A DNA stretch of 64,000 nt. Source: Pseudomonas sp. MM213. Lineage in GTDB: Bacteria > Pseudomonadota > Gammaproteobacteria > Pseudomonadales > Pseudomonadaceae. The stretch covers positions 6,076,001-6,140,000 of the forward strand of contig NZ_CP081943.1 of the NCBI RefSeq assembly GCF_020423045.1, read 5' to 3'. Shown here piece after piece: positions 16,550 through 25,989 of this stretch (the stretch's first letter is position 1; every line of letters begins with the position of its first letter). Below the pieces are notes generated by a model. The model did not search any database. It was not told the origin of the DNA and saw only the letters and a list, made by a program, of their open reading frames with translations. The translations under genes were made by a program, and so were the position numbers.

Positions 16550-17014
16550 ATGCGTAAGTCTGTTCTGCTGGTTGCTTCCTTTTCCACGATGGCAATGTTG
16601 CTCACTGGCTGCCAATCGAGCTTGACCGGTGACTCCTATTCCCGTGACGAAGCGCGTCGTGTGCAGACCGTTCGCATGGGCACCATCGAATCCCTGCGTC
16701 CGGTGAAAATCGAAGGCACCAAGACCCCGATCGGCGGCCTCGCCGGTGCGGCGGTCGGTGGTGTTGGCGGCAGCGCCATCGGCGGTGGTAAAGGCAGCAT
16801 CGTCGCTGCAGTCATCGGCGCCGTGGCTGGCGGGCTGATCGGCTCGGCCACTGAAGAAGGCCTGACCCGCACCCAAGGTGTGGAAATCACCGTTCGTGAA
16901 GACGACGGCAGCATGCGTGCCTATGTGCAGCAGGTTCAGGAGAATGAAGTGTTCCGTGTGGGTGAGCGGGTGCGGATTGCTACTGTAGATGGTACGAGCC
17001 GCGTTACGCACTAA
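16550..17014 (+). CDS. Glycine-zipper 2TM outer-membrane lipoprotein (SlyB/PcP-like)
   Basis: The 154-residue lipoprotein has lipobox LTGC (Cys21), a central glycine-zipper double helix (GGLAGAAVGGVGGSAIGGGKG and a second AVIGAVAGGLIGSA segment) and a C-terminal beta domain (VEITVREDDGSMRAYVQQ ... FRVGERVRI). SlyB-type proteins stabilise the outer membrane under stress. A strong terminator follows. Confidence 0.85.
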   Translation: MRKSVLLVASFSTMAMLLTGCQSSLTGDSYSRDEARRVQTVRMGTIESLRPVKIEGTKTPIGGLAGAAVGGVGGSAIGGGKGSIVAAVIGAVAGGLIGSATEEGLTRTQGVEITVREDDGSMRAYVQQVQENEVFRVGERVRIATVDGTSRVTH

Positions 17015-17033
17015 GCGGGAAAGCGGGTAAAAG

Positions 17034-17070
17034 AAAACCCCGATCAGCGTGAGCTGGTTGGGGTTTTTTT
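17034..17070 (+). terminator. Rho-independent terminator after the glycine-zipper lipoprotein
   Basis: AAAACCCC (17034-17041) pairs with GGGGTTTT (17060-17067) and nine T residues follow the G-run. Confidence 0.8.
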
Positions 17071-17092
17071 TTGAGGCGGGGTTTTGGATTGG

Positions 17093-17415
17093 GGGGATAT
17101 CCGTTTCTGCGGTAACGGCTTCCATCGGTTTCGCCCTTACGGCGAGTCACTTGGAGAAGCGCCAAGTAACCAAGCGCTTTTGCCCCTTTCGTTCGGTGGC
17201 TCGCTAATGCTCGCCATGCCCTCGCTCCGGTCCTGCTCCGTGGGCCCGCCGCGATCGGCCATCCTTGGCCGTGCGCGGCTAACCCGGCATCCATGCCGGG
17301 TTGCCCACTGCGCAGAACCTGCGCTCGGCCTCTCGAGGGGGCGCTCAGATCAAAAGCTGAAGGCGAGCTAACGCTCGGCCTGCTGAGTGGTGAGAATCAA
17401 AAGCGTATGGGATTC
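17093..17415 (+). repeat. Single arm (type 2) of the dispersed element
   Basis: It begins at GATATCCGTTTCTGCGG and has the same internal order of motifs as the other copies, with stem ACTTGG/CCAAGT. Its end matches the type 2 arms (CTCGGCCTGCTGAGTGG). It is the only copy in the window without an inverted partner; a REPIN follows at once. Confidence 0.85.
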
Positions 17416-17416
17416 C

Positions 17417-17509
17417 CTGTAGGAGCCGGCTTGCCGGCGATGGCGTCCGTCCAGTCAATAAACAGGTTGATTGACCCACCGCCATCGCCAGCAAGCCGGC
17501 TCCTACAGG
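17417..17509. repeat. REPIN (inverted REP pair)
   Basis: CTGTAGGAGCCGGC ... faces GCCGGCTCCTACAG; it sits between the dispersed element and nhaA. Confidence 0.85.
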
Positions 17510-17546
17510 GTTAATGTGCGAGCGATGCCACCACAACCATTCAGGA

Positions 17547-18728
17547 TTAGCGCTCGCCTTGCTTGCGACTCGCCGCCGCCGTCACCGCATATCCAACCAA
17601 CGCTGCCAATATCGACCCGGTCAAAATCCCCATACGGTCCATCCCGGCGTACTCACTGACGCCCGGTTCAAACGCCAGGGAACCGACAAACAAACTCATG
17701 GTGAAACCAATCCCGCAGAGGATCGCAACCCCCAGCACCTGGCCCCAATTGGCGCCTTGGGGCAGGGCGGCGATGCCGGTTTTTACCGCGAGCCAGGTCA
17801 GGCCGAACACGCCAAGTGTCTTGCCCAGCAGCAGGCCGATTGCGATGCCCATCGGCACGTGATGGGTGAAGCTTTCGACGGTCACGCCGCTCAGGGACAG
17901 GCCGGCGTTGGCGAAGGCGAACAGCGGCAGGATGCCGTAGGCCACCCACGGGTGCAGGGCGTGTTCCAGCGTCAGCAGCGGCGACGGCTCGGCGTTTTTG
18001 GTGCGCAGTGGAATGCAGAAGGCCAGGGTTACGCCGGCCAGCGTGGCGTGGACACCGCTTTTGAGTACGCATACCCACAGGATCAAACCGATGATCATGT
18101 ACGGCCCGAGCTTGACCACGCCGAGCCGGTTCATCGCGATCAGCGCGACGATGCAGGCCGCGGCCAACGCCAGGGACAGGGTCGACAGTGCGCCGGAATA
18201 GAAGATCGCAATGACGATGATCGCGCCGAGGTCGTCGATGATCGCCAGGGTCATCAGGAACAGTTTCAGCGACACCGGCACACGCTTGCCCAGCAGGGCG
18301 AGGACGCCGAGGGCGAAGGCGATGTCAGTCGCCATCGGAATGGCCCAGCCACCGAGTGCAGCGGGATTGTCACGGTTGAAGAACCAGTAGACCAACGCGG
18401 GCACGACCATGCCGCCAATCGCCGCGGCGCCGGGCAGGACCACCTGTGAAGGCTTCGACAGCTGACCGTCGAGGACTTCGCGCTTTACTTCCAGGCCGAT
18501 CAGCAGGAAGAACAGGGCCATCAGGCCGTCGTTGATCCACAGCAGTGCCGGTTTGGCGATTTGCAACGCGCCGACCTGAGCCACCACCGGGGTTTCCAGA
18601 AAGCTGCTGTAGAGCCACGACAACGGGGAGTTGTTGATGATCAAAGCCAGGGCTGCTGCGGCGATCAACAACAGACCGCTGGCAGCTTCCAACTGAAAGA
18701 AACGCGTGAAAGTGCTACGCAGAGGCAA
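17547..18728 (-). CDS. nhaA: Na+/H+ antiporter NhaA
   Basis: This inner-membrane antiporter of about 393 residues exports Na+ in exchange for protons, for salt and alkaline tolerance. Signature segments are [11 protein letters not shown], the essential [14 protein letters not shown] and the ion-binding double Asp in [14 protein letters not shown]. The start is non-ATG: TTG at 18728 ([11 protein letters not shown]) has GGAG at good spacing; a longer in-frame TTG at 18752 is possible but has no ribosome site. The upstream gap (18753-18966) contains an AT-rich stretch near 18780-18825 that may hold promoters for both divergent genes. Confidence 0.93.
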   Translation of the reverse strand: MPLRSTFTRFFQLEAASGLLLIAAAALALIINNSPLSWLYSSFLETPVVAQVGALQIAKPALLWINDGLMALFFLLIGLEVKREVLDGQLSKPSQVVLPGAAAIGGMVVPALVYWFFNRDNPAALGGWAIPMATDIAFALGVLALLGKRVPVSLKLFLMTLAIIDDLGAIIVIAIFYSGALSTLSLALAAACIVALIAMNRLGVVKLGPYMIIGLILWVCVLKSGVHATLAGVTLAFCIPLRTKNAEPSPLLTLEHALHPWVAYGILPLFAFANAGLSLSGVTVESFTHHVPMGIAIGLLLGKTLGVFGLTWLAVKTGIAALPQGANWGQVLGVAILCGIGFTMSLFVGSLAFEPGVSEYAGMDRMGILTGSILAALVGYAVTAAASRKQGER

Positions 18729-18966
18729 GGTCGCTCTCCATCGAGTAATCAAAAAGGTGGCACACCCTAACCCGTACCGTTAGTTGTTAAAACAAAAGTT
18801 ATATTCTTTTTTGTTATATGCCGTTACAGCACGAAAGGCGACACGGACCTGAGCCTAGCAGTTGCCGGACGTATTGAACCTCAGCTGTATCTGTGCGCGA
18901 TGTCGGATTTTTCCTAAGCTTGTGGGCTGAGCCTTGTGCCAAGGCCGACTCAACGAGAAAACCATC

Positions 18967-20061
18967 ATGAGCGACAACCGACAGTGGGCCCGGGAAGCGA
19001 TCCGGATCATCGAAGCGGACTTCCAGCGCAGCGCCGACACCCACCTGATCCCCTTGCCGCTGCCGGGGTTGCCGGGCATCGAGTTGTATTTCAAGGATGA
19101 GTCGAGCCATCCCACCGGCAGCCTGAAACATCGCCTGGCGCGTTCGTTGTTCCTCTACGCGCTGTGTAACGGCTGGCTTAAACCCGGCGCGCCAGTGATC
19201 GAAGCGTCCAGCGGTTCGACGGCGATTTCCGAGGCGTACTTCGCCCGTTTGCTCGGCCTGCCGTTTATTGCCGTGATGCCGGCCACCACCTCCAAAGAGA
19301 AGATCGCGCAGATCGAGTTCTACGGTGGCAAGAGCCATTTGGTGGATGATCCGACGCAGATCTATGCCGAATCCGAGCGCCTGGCGCGCGAGCACGACGG
19401 GCACTTCATCGATCAGTTCACCTACGCCGAACGCGCCACCGACTGGCGGGCGAACAACAACATCGCCGAATCGATCTTCCATCAGATGCGTTTTGAACAG
19501 CACCCGGAGCCGAGCTGGCTGATTTCCAGCCCCGGCACCGGCGGCACCACGGCGACCCTTGGGCGATACGTGCGTTATCGCCAGCATTGCACTCGCGTGC
19601 TGTGCGCCGATGCCGAACGCTCGGTGTTTTTCGATTACTACCTGACTGGCGATGCCAGCCTTCGCCTGGATCACGGTTCGCGGATCGAGGGCATCGGTCG
19701 GCCACGGGTCGAGGCGTCGTTTCTGCCAAAGGTGATCGATGCGATGGTCAAGGTGCCGGACGATCTGTCACTGGCGGCCATGCATTACCTGGCGCAGCGT
19801 TTGGGACGTCGGGTGGGCGGGTCGAGCGGGACCAATCTGATTGGTGCGTTGATGGCGGCGCAACAGATGGTGGCGGCGGGGGAAACGGGGTCGATCGTGG
19901 CGATTCTGTGCGATGGCGGCGAGCGCTATGAGACCAGTTATTACGATCAGGCCTGGCTCAAGGCGCAGGGGTATGAGTTGAGTGGGTTGATGGCGGCGGT
20001 GGCCGCGAGTGTCGAGCGCGGCGAGCCGCTTCCAGCGACCGTGCTGCGCGCCAACATCTAA
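18967..20061 (+). CDS. PLP-dependent cysteine synthase/desulfhydrase family protein
   Basis: The 364-residue fold-type II PLP enzyme is cytoplasmic. The Schiff-base Lys lies in HPTGSLKHRLA, the substrate loop in EASSGSTAISEAYFA, the phosphate cup in SSPGTGGTTATLGRYVR, and the C-terminal Ser/Gly motif in GGSSGTNLIGAL. It belongs to the cysteine synthase-like group often found single in pseudomonads; beta-elimination of cysteine or a related amino acid is likely, but the substrate is unknown. The ATG at 18967 is chosen over an upstream in-frame alternative at 18934 because the family starts there. Confidence 0.85.
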   Translation: MSDNRQWAREAIRIIEADFQRSADTHLIPLPLPGLPGIELYFKDESSHPTGSLKHRLARSLFLYALCNGWLKPGAPVIEASSGSTAISEAYFARLLGLPFIAVMPATTSKEKIAQIEFYGGKSHLVDDPTQIYAESERLAREHDGHFIDQFTYAERATDWRANNNIAESIFHQMRFEQHPEPSWLISSPGTGGTTATLGRYVRYRQHCTRVLCADAERSVFFDYYLTGDASLRLDHGSRIEGIGRPRVEASFLPKVIDAMVKVPDDLSLAAMHYLAQRLGRRVGGSSGTNLIGALMAAQQMVAAGETGSIVAILCDGGERYETSYYDQAWLKAQGYELSGLMAAVAASVERGEPLPATVLRANI

Positions 20062-20076
20062 CGGCTAACGACGCCC

Positions 20077-20169
20077 CTGTAGGAGCGAGGCTTGCCCGCG
20101 AAGAACGATAACGCGGTCTGTCTGAATGTCCGCGTTATCGTTCTTCGCGGGCAAGCCTCGCTCCTACAG
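20077..20169. repeat. REPIN with perfect 40-bp arms
   Basis: Positions 20077-20116 are the exact reverse complement of 20130-20169, separated by 13 nt. The arms run beyond the REP core into AACGATAACGCGG. It lies between convergent genes and would form a very stable stem in either transcript. Confidence 0.95.
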
Positions 20170-20198
20170 GGTTTTGCATTTATTCCAGGGAATGCAGG

Positions 20199-21812
20199 TC
20201 AGGCTTCCAGGCCGAGGATGTCGCGAGCCACGGCTTCGGCGATGCGAATGCCGTCGACACCTGCCGACAGAATCCCGCCCGCATAACCCGCGCCTTCACC
20301 CGCCGGGAACAAGCCCTTGACGTTGAGGCTCTGCATCGACTCGTTACGGGTGATCCGCAACGGTGACGACGTGCGCGTCTCGATCCCGGTCAACACCGCA
20401 TCATGCAGCGAGTAGCCGCGAATCTGCTTCTCGAACGCCGGCAAGGCTTCGCGAATGGCTTCGATGGCGAATGCCGGCAAGGCCAACGCCAAATCACCCA
20501 GCGCAACACCGGGCTTGTAGGACGGTTCAACGCTGCCCAGCTCGGTGGACGGTTTGCCCGCGATGAAATCGCCCACCAGCTGTGCCGGCGCTTCGTAGTT
20601 GCTGCCACCCAGCACAAAGGCGTGGGATTCCAGGCGCTCCTGCAACTCGATACCGGCCAGCGGGCCGCCCGGATAATCGACTTCCGGGGTGATCCCGACG
20701 ACGATCCCTGAGTTGGCGTTGCGCTCGTTACGCGAGTACTGGCTCATGCCGTTGGTCACGACGCGATTCGGCTCGGAGGTCGCCGCGACCACCGTGCCGC
20801 CCGGGCACATGCAGAAGCTGTAGACCGAGCGACCGTTCTTGGCGTGGTGCACCAGTTTGTAGTCGGCGGCACCCAGTTTCGGGTGGCCGGCGTACTTGCC
20901 CAGGCGCGCGCGGTCGATCAGCGACTGCGGGTGTTCGATACGGAAACCCACCGAAAACGGCTTGGCTTCCATGAACACGCCACGACCGTGGAGCATGCGG
21001 AAGGTGTCACGGGCGCTGTGGCCGAGGGCCAGAATCACGTGCTTCGAATGGATCTGTTCGCCGCCGTTGAGCTCGACGCCAACCAATTGACCGTCCTCGA
21101 TCAACACGTCGGTGACGCGCTGCTGGAAGCGTACTTCGCCGCCCAGTGCACGGATCTGCTCGCGCATGTTTTCCACAACGCCCGTCAGACGGAACGTACC
21201 GATGTGCGGTTTGCTGACGTAGAGGATTTCTTCCGGCGCACCGGCTTTGACGAACTCATGCAGGACTTTGCGCCCGATGAATTTCGGGTCCTTGATCTGG
21301 CTGTAGAGCTTGCCGTCGGAGAAAGTCCCCGCGCCGCCTTCACCAAATTGCACGTTGGACTCGGGGTTGAGCACGCTTTTACGCCACAGGCCCCAGGTGT
21401 CCTTGGTGCGCTGGCGCACTTCGGTGCCGCGCTCGAGGATGATCGGCTTGAAGCCCATTTGCGCGAGCAGCAGCCCGGCGAAAATCCCGCACGGCCCGAA
21501 ACCTACGACAACCGGGCGTTGCTGCAGATCGGCCGGCGCCTGGCCGACCACTTTGTAGCTGACATCCGGCGCTACGTTGACGTTACGGTCATCGGCGAAT
21601 TTGTGCAGCAACGCCGCCTCATCCTTCGCGGTGAGGTCGATGGTGTAGATGAAGCACAGTTCGGAGGATTTTTTGCGCGCATCGTAGCTGCGCTTGAACA
21701 AGGTGAAATCGAGCAGGTCATCGCTGGCGATGCCCAGGCGCTGCACGATAGCAGGGCGCAGGTCTTCTTCGGGATGGTCGATCGGCAGCTTGAGTTCAGT
21801 GATTCGTAACAT
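20199..21812 (-). CDS. NAD(P)/FAD-dependent oxidoreductase (COG2509-type)
   Basis: The 537-residue flavoprotein has a short N-terminal domain (MLRITELKLPIDHPEEDLRP) then the dinucleotide fold GFGPCGIFAGLLLAQMGFKP with the FAD ribose Glu of ILERG. Further conserved stretches are FGEGGAGTFSDGKLYSQIKD, ALGHSARDTFRML, GTVVAATSEPNRVVTNGMSQ and the C-terminal GLFPAGEGAGYAGGILSAGVDG. It belongs to the uncharacterised FAD dehydrogenase family; the electron donor and substrate are unknown. It is convergent with the PLP enzyme. Confidence 0.88.
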   Translation of the reverse strand: MLRITELKLPIDHPEEDLRPAIVQRLGIASDDLLDFTLFKRSYDARKKSSELCFIYTIDLTAKDEAALLHKFADDRNVNVAPDVSYKVVGQAPADLQQRPVVVGFGPCGIFAGLLLAQMGFKPIILERGTEVRQRTKDTWGLWRKSVLNPESNVQFGEGGAGTFSDGKLYSQIKDPKFIGRKVLHEFVKAGAPEEILYVSKPHIGTFRLTGVVENMREQIRALGGEVRFQQRVTDVLIEDGQLVGVELNGGEQIHSKHVILALGHSARDTFRMLHGRGVFMEAKPFSVGFRIEHPQSLIDRARLGKYAGHPKLGAADYKLVHHAKNGRSVYSFCMCPGGTVVAATSEPNRVVTNGMSQYSRNERNANSGIVVGITPEVDYPGGPLAGIELQERLESHAFVLGGSNYEAPAQLVGDFIAGKPSTELGSVEPSYKPGVALGDLALALPAFAIEAIREALPAFEKQIRGYSLHDAVLTGIETRTSSPLRITRNESMQSLNVKGLFPAGEGAGYAGGILSAGVDGIRIAEAVARDILGLEA

Positions 21813-21907
21813 GACGGGATCCGGTTCGCGGGGCGCACAACTGCGCCAAGGCGTTTGAAGGCGGCGATTATAAGCCCCAAAAGCCGAGTCCCGTGAGGCT
21901 TAAACGA

Positions 21908-22561
21908 TCAGTCGTCGCGCGATCCGCCGAAATACCCGCAACCACGCTGAACCTGGCCATCAATGCGCAGTTCGGCGCTCATGTGTTGAACACTGCCGGT
22001 GCTGCTGTCGACGCAACGTTGCGGCGCGACCCACAGTTCGATGTGCTGGCTATTGGCTTCGGTGCTGAGGTTGAAGCGGCCATCGCCCAGTTGCTCTTCA
22101 ACATAAGGGACGGCCAGGGGCGGTTGGCCCGCACGGTCGACGACCATGCCTTTGCCACTGACCTTGACGTTCCACTCGGGCCCGTGGCCGGCGGCGCGCA
22201 GGATCAACGGTTTGAAATTCGGATCGCCGCAGGCGGTGCCCGAGCGCTCGACGCGGTACAACTGCTCCAGATCGAGGCGGCTGTCGACGATCCGCCCGCG
22301 AACGTCAGCGAACAGCTTGCCCTTCGCATCGGCGAGGCCTGCGGCCTCTTGCAGGACGCTGGTGCCGCCGGTGTCGTTGACCACGAAACTGCGCTGCTCA
22401 TTGCACGGCTGGAACAACAGCTTGCCATCGGCTGCCGTCAACAGACCCTGCATTCGGGTCTGGCCCACGTGGGAGGCACTTTCACGCGGGCCATCGAACA
22501 ACTGACAGGCCGCGAACAGTGGAAGCACGGCAACAAGGACTAAGGAACGGGCAACACGCAT
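21908..22561 (-). CDS. COG3650-type envelope lipoprotein
   Basis: The 217-residue protein has a signal with lipobox FAAC (about Cys19) and a two-part beta-rich body typical of the COG3650 family (META/heat-shock HslJ-like surroundings): RSFVVNDTGGTSVLQEAAG and the C-terminal RCVDSSTGSVQHMSAELRID, with two Cys pairs. Function unknown. The ATG at 22561 begins the signal; the 18 nt of open frame upstream lack a ribosome site. Confidence 0.75.
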   Translation of the reverse strand: MRVARSLVLVAVLPLFAACQLFDGPRESASHVGQTRMQGLLTAADGKLLFQPCNEQRSFVVNDTGGTSVLQEAAGLADAKGKLFADVRGRIVDSRLDLEQLYRVERSGTACGDPNFKPLILRAAGHGPEWNVKVSGKGMVVDRAGQPPLAVPYVEEQLGDGRFNLSTEANSQHIELWVAPQRCVDSSTGSVQHMSAELRIDGQVQRGCGYFGGSRDD

Positions 22562-22640
22562 CTTTGGCTCTCCAGACAAGAGCCGCCACGTTACGCAGCC
22601 TGACCGTTCATCACAACCCCGCCGAGGTGTGTTGGTCCAC

Positions 22641-22709
22641 CTGTAGGAGCACAGCTTGCTGGCGAAGGCGATCTTACGGACGCCTTCGCCGGCAAGCCGT
22701 GCTCCTACG
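22641..22709. repeat. REPIN, ACAGC-variant
   Basis: CTGTAGGAGCACAGCTTGC faces GCAAGCCGTGCTCCTACGG with a short loop; the REP head differs from the other copies. Confidence 0.8.
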
Positions 22710-22720
22710 GATTGTGTTGT

Positions 22721-23320
22721 TCAGCCGACGTGAAAGGTCTGACCGGTTTGCAGGCCTTCTACGCTTTTGGCGTAGGCCAGTGCCACATCGACAGCCGGAA
22801 CCGGTTTGAAGCCGCGGAAGTACGGCGCGTATTTGCCCATGGCTTCAACCAGGACATTCGGGCTCACCGAGTTCACCCGCAGGCCGCGCGGCAGTTCGAT
22901 CGCGGCGGCACGCACGAAGCTGTCGATGGCACCGTTGACCAGTGCGGCCGAAGCACCGCTGCGGATCGGGTCGTGGCTGAGCACGCCGGTGGTGAAGGTG
23001 AACGATGCGCCGTCATTGGCGAATTCGCGACCGATCAGCAGCAGGTTGACCTGGCCCATCAGCTTGTCGTTCAGGCCGAGGGTGAAACTGTCGGCGGTCA
23101 TTTCGTTCAGTGGTGCGAAGGTCACGTTGCCCGCCGCGCAAACCAGTGCGTCGAACTTGCCGGTCTGTTCGAACAGTTTGCGAATCGAGGCGCTGTCGCT
23201 GATATCCACTTGGAAGTCGCCGCTGTTGCGACCGATGCGGATGACCTCGTGACGCTCGGACAACTCCTTGTCGATCGCCGAACCAATCGTGCCGCCTGCG
23301 CCAATCAAAAGAATTTTCAT
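22721..23320 (-). CDS. Short-chain dehydrogenase-like protein lacking the YxxxK motif
   Basis: The 199-residue Rossmann protein binds a nicotinamide cofactor through GAGGTIGSAIDKEL and has the usual CAAGN motif near residue 75. At the catalytic place, where SDRs have YxxxK, it reads SGASAALVNGAIDSF. It ends RGLRVNSVSPNVLVE, another SDR landmark. Members of this short SDR group are often divergent from a LysR gene, as here. It may be a reductase with altered catalysis or a binding protein. The start at 23320 is the first codon of the Rossmann fold. Confidence 0.85.
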   Translation of the reverse strand: MKILLIGAGGTIGSAIDKELSERHEVIRIGRNSGDFQVDISDSASIRKLFEQTGKFDALVCAAGNVTFAPLNEMTADSFTLGLNDKLMGQVNLLLIGREFANDGASFTFTTGVLSHDPIRSGASAALVNGAIDSFVRAAAIELPRGLRVNSVSPNVLVEAMGKYAPYFRGFKPVPAVDVALAYAKSVEGLQTGQTFHVG

Positions 23321-23425
23321 GTTGTTTATCCTCATGTGTGTTGAAAGTGGCTTCAGTCTAGAGTGGTTTTTTCTGCGGATAAGCGCGCTAATAGGCAACC
23401 TTTGGTTTTCTAATGGAAACAATCC

Positions 23426-24334
23426 ATGAGCGAGATGGATGATCTGGCGGCGTTTGCAGTGCTGATTGAAGCGGGCAGTTTCACCTTGGCGGCGCAGCAA
23501 CTGGGGTGCAGCAAAGGCCAGTTGTCCAAGCGCATCAGCCTGTTGGAGACGCGGTTTTCCGTGGTGCTGCTGCAACGCACCACCCGCCGCCTGAGCCTGA
23601 CGGCGGCGGGGGCGGCGCTGTTGCCGCAAGCCCAGGCGCTGGTGGTGCAAGTGGAAAGGGCGCGTCAGGCATTGGCGCGGTTGAAGGACGATATGGCAGG
23701 GCCGGTGCGTATGACGGTTCCGGTGTCGTTGGGAGAAACCTTCTTCGATGGCTTGCTGCTGGAGTTTTCCCACAAGTACCCGCAGGTGCAGATTGAGCTC
23801 GACCTCAGCAACAATTACCGTGACTTGTCCCGCGACGGTTTTGATCTGGCGGTTCGATCCGACGTCGGCAATGACGAACGTCTGGTGGCGCGACCGCTGT
23901 TGGCCTGGCACGAACTGACCTGCGCCAGCCCGGCTTACCTTGAGCGACACGGCGAACCGCTGACCCCGCAGTCGCTGGCTGAGCACCAATGTTTGCTCAA
24001 CAGCCACTACAGCGGCCGCGAAGAATGGCTGTATCACCAGCAGCACGAATTATTGCGTGTGCGTGTGTCGGGGCCGTTCGCCAGCAATCATTACAGCCTT
24101 CTGAAGAAAGCGGCGCTGGCGGGCGCCGGCATTGCGCGTCTGCCGTCCTACCTGTTGCAGGCGGAATTGGCTGACGGCCGTTTGCGCTGGCTCCTGCGCG
24201 ATTATCAGACGCGTCGCATGCCGATGTATTTGGTGCATCCGTATCAGGGTGGGTTGCCCAAGCGCACGCAGGTGCTGGCGGATTACTTGATTGGCTGGTT
24301 CAAGCGCAGTGGGGAGGCGTTGGACAGGCTCTAA
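23426..24334 (+). CDS. LysR-family transcriptional regulator
   Basis: The 302-residue protein has an N-terminal winged helix-turn-helix (LAAFAVLIEAGSFTLAAQQL with SKGQLSKRISLLE as recognition helix) and a PBP2-type effector domain (GPVRMTVPVSLGETFFDGLL). It belongs to the CrgA/AaeR-like branch. It is divergent from the short-chain dehydrogenase gene across 105 bp, so it probably controls that gene and itself. Effector unknown. Confidence 0.9.
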   Translation: MSEMDDLAAFAVLIEAGSFTLAAQQLGCSKGQLSKRISLLETRFSVVLLQRTTRRLSLTAAGAALLPQAQALVVQVERARQALARLKDDMAGPVRMTVPVSLGETFFDGLLLEFSHKYPQVQIELDLSNNYRDLSRDGFDLAVRSDVGNDERLVARPLLAWHELTCASPAYLERHGEPLTPQSLAEHQCLLNSHYSGREEWLYHQQHELLRVRVSGPFASNHYSLLKKAALAGAGIARLPSYLLQAELADGRLRWLLRDYQTRRMPMYLVHPYQGGLPKRTQVLADYLIGWFKRSGEALDRL

Positions 24335-24349
24335 TGATCATGCAAAACC

Positions 24350-24440
24350 CTGTAGGAGCCGGCTTGCTGGCGATAGCGGTGTATCAGTCAGCATCTCTGT
24401 TGAATGTAATACCGCTATCGCCAGCAAGCCGGCTCCTACA
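24350..24440. repeat. REPIN (inverted REP pair)
   Basis: CTGTAGGAGCCGGC ... GCGATAGCGGT faces ACCGCTATCGC ... GCTCCTACA; long arms of about 33 bp. Confidence 0.85.
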
Positions 24441-24476
24441 AGGGTTATTCATTGTTCTCGGGGTTGTGCCTGGCAC

Positions 24477-24504
24477 AAAAAAACGGCCCGAAGGCCGTTT
24501 TTTT
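24477..24504. terminator. Bidirectional rho-independent terminator (liv operon / LysR)
   Basis: AAAAAAACGGCC and GGCCGTTTTTTT flank a CGAA tetraloop, giving a T-run on both strands. Confidence 0.92.
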
Positions 24505-24519
24505 GTTTACCGCAAACGC

Positions 24520-25221
24520 TTAACCACCGAGGTACGCTTCGCGCACTTTCGGGTCGGTCAGCAGTGCTTCACCGGTGCCTTGCATCACCACGCGGCCGTT
24601 CTCCAGAACGTACGCGCGGTCAGCGATTTTCAGCGCCTGGTTGGCGTTCTGCTCGACCAGGAACACCGTCACGCCATCCTTGCGCAGCTGTTCGATGATG
24701 TCGAAGATCTGCTGGATGATGATCGGCGCCAGACCCAGCGAAGGCTCGTCGAGCAGCAGCAGCTTGGGCTTGCTCATCAGCGCACGGCCGATGGCGAGCA
24801 TTTGCTGTTCGCCGCCGGACATGGTGCCGCCGCGCTGATTGAAACGCTCTTTCAGGCGTGGGAAAAGTCCGAGGACCTTGTCCATCTGTTCCTGGTAATC
24901 GCCCTTTTCAGTGAAGAAGCCACCCATGGAGAGGTTTTCTTCTACGGTCAGGCGAGCAAACACCCGACGACCTTCCGGCACGACGGCGATGCTCTTGCGC
25001 ATGATCTGCGACGAACTCTGGCCGACGAGCTCTTCGCCCATGTAGCGGATGCTGCCGCTGTGGGCTTGCGGCGAACCGCAGAGGGTCATCAGCAGGGTCG
25101 ACTTGCCGGCGCCGTTGGCACCGATCAGGGTCACGATCTCGCCCTGACGGACTTCGACGTTGACGCTGTGCAGCGCCTGGATCTTGCCGTAGAAGGTGGA
25201 AACGTTTTCGAATTGCAGCAT
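24520..25221 (-). CDS. livF: Branched-chain amino-acid ABC transporter ATPase LivF
   Basis: This 233-residue ATP-binding subunit powers uptake of Leu, Ile and Val. Walker A is GANGAGKSTLL, the signature MSGGEQQMLAIGRALM, and Walker B LLLLDEPSLGLAP; the His switch is in FLVEQNANQAL. Its ATG directly abuts the stop of livG (no gap), last gene of the operon, followed by a strong terminator. Homologue of BraG. Confidence 0.95.
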   Translation of the reverse strand: MLQFENVSTFYGKIQALHSVNVEVRQGEIVTLIGANGAGKSTLLMTLCGSPQAHSGSIRYMGEELVGQSSSQIMRKSIAVVPEGRRVFARLTVEENLSMGGFFTEKGDYQEQMDKVLGLFPRLKERFNQRGGTMSGGEQQMLAIGRALMSKPKLLLLDEPSLGLAPIIIQQIFDIIEQLRKDGVTVFLVEQNANQALKIADRAYVLENGRVVMQGTGEALLTDPKVREAYLGG

Positions 25222-25989
25222 TTACGCTTCCCCCAGGTAGGCTTTGATCACTTCAGGATTGTCGCGGATCTGTTCCGGCGTACCGTCGGCCAGAGGCGTG
25301 CCCTGGTTGATCACGACGATGTGGTCGGAAATGCTCATGACCAGTTTCATGTCATGTTCGATCAGCAGCACGGTGACGTTGTGCTCTTCACGCAGCATGC
25401 TGATCAGCGCCTTGAGATCCTCGGTTTCCTTCGGGTTCAGGCCGGCAGCCGGTTCGTCGAGCATGAGGATCCGCGGACGGGTCATCATGCAACGGGCGAT
25501 TTCCAGGCGACGTTGCTGACCGTAGGCCAGGGTGCCGGCCGGACGGTTGGCAAACGCCTTGAGGTTGACCTTGTCCAGCCAGTACTCGGCGAACTCCATG
25601 GCTTCGCGTTCGCTTTTGCGGAAGCCCGGGGTCTTGAACAGGCCCGCCAGGAAGTTGGTGTTCAGGTGACGGTGCTGGGCGATCAAGAGGTTCTCGACCG
25701 CTGTCATGTCCTTGAACAGCCGCACGTTCTGGAAGGTGCGCACCACGCCTTTGAGGGCGATCTTGTGGCCGGGCAGGCCTTCGATCGGCTCGCCGTCCAG
25801 CATGATGCTGCCGCCGCTCGGCTTGTAGAAACCGGTCAGGCAGTTGAACACGGTGGTCTTGCCGGCGCCGTTGGGGCCGATCAGTGCCACGACCTGTTTC
25901 TCTTTCACGCTCAGGGCTACGCCATTGACGGCCAGCAAGCCGCCGAAGCGCATGCTCAGGTTTTCGACTTTAAGGATCTCGCGGCTCAT
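25222..25989 (-). CDS. livG: Branched-chain amino-acid ABC transporter ATPase LivG
   Basis: The 255-residue second ATPase of the importer has Walker [13 protein letters not shown], the signature [16 protein letters not shown], Walker [14 protein letters not shown] and the switch LLIEHDMKL. It overlaps livM by 4 nt and so is translationally coupled. Homologue of BraF. Confidence 0.95.
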   Translation of the reverse strand: MSREILKVENLSMRFGGLLAVNGVALSVKEKQVVALIGPNGAGKTTVFNCLTGFYKPSGGSIMLDGEPIEGLPGHKIALKGVVRTFQNVRLFKDMTAVENLLIAQHRHLNTNFLAGLFKTPGFRKSEREAMEFAEYWLDKVNLKAFANRPAGTLAYGQQRRLEIARCMMTRPRILMLDEPAAGLNPKETEDLKALISMLREEHNVTVLLIEHDMKLVMSISDHIVVINQGTPLADGTPEQIRDNPEVIKAYLGEA

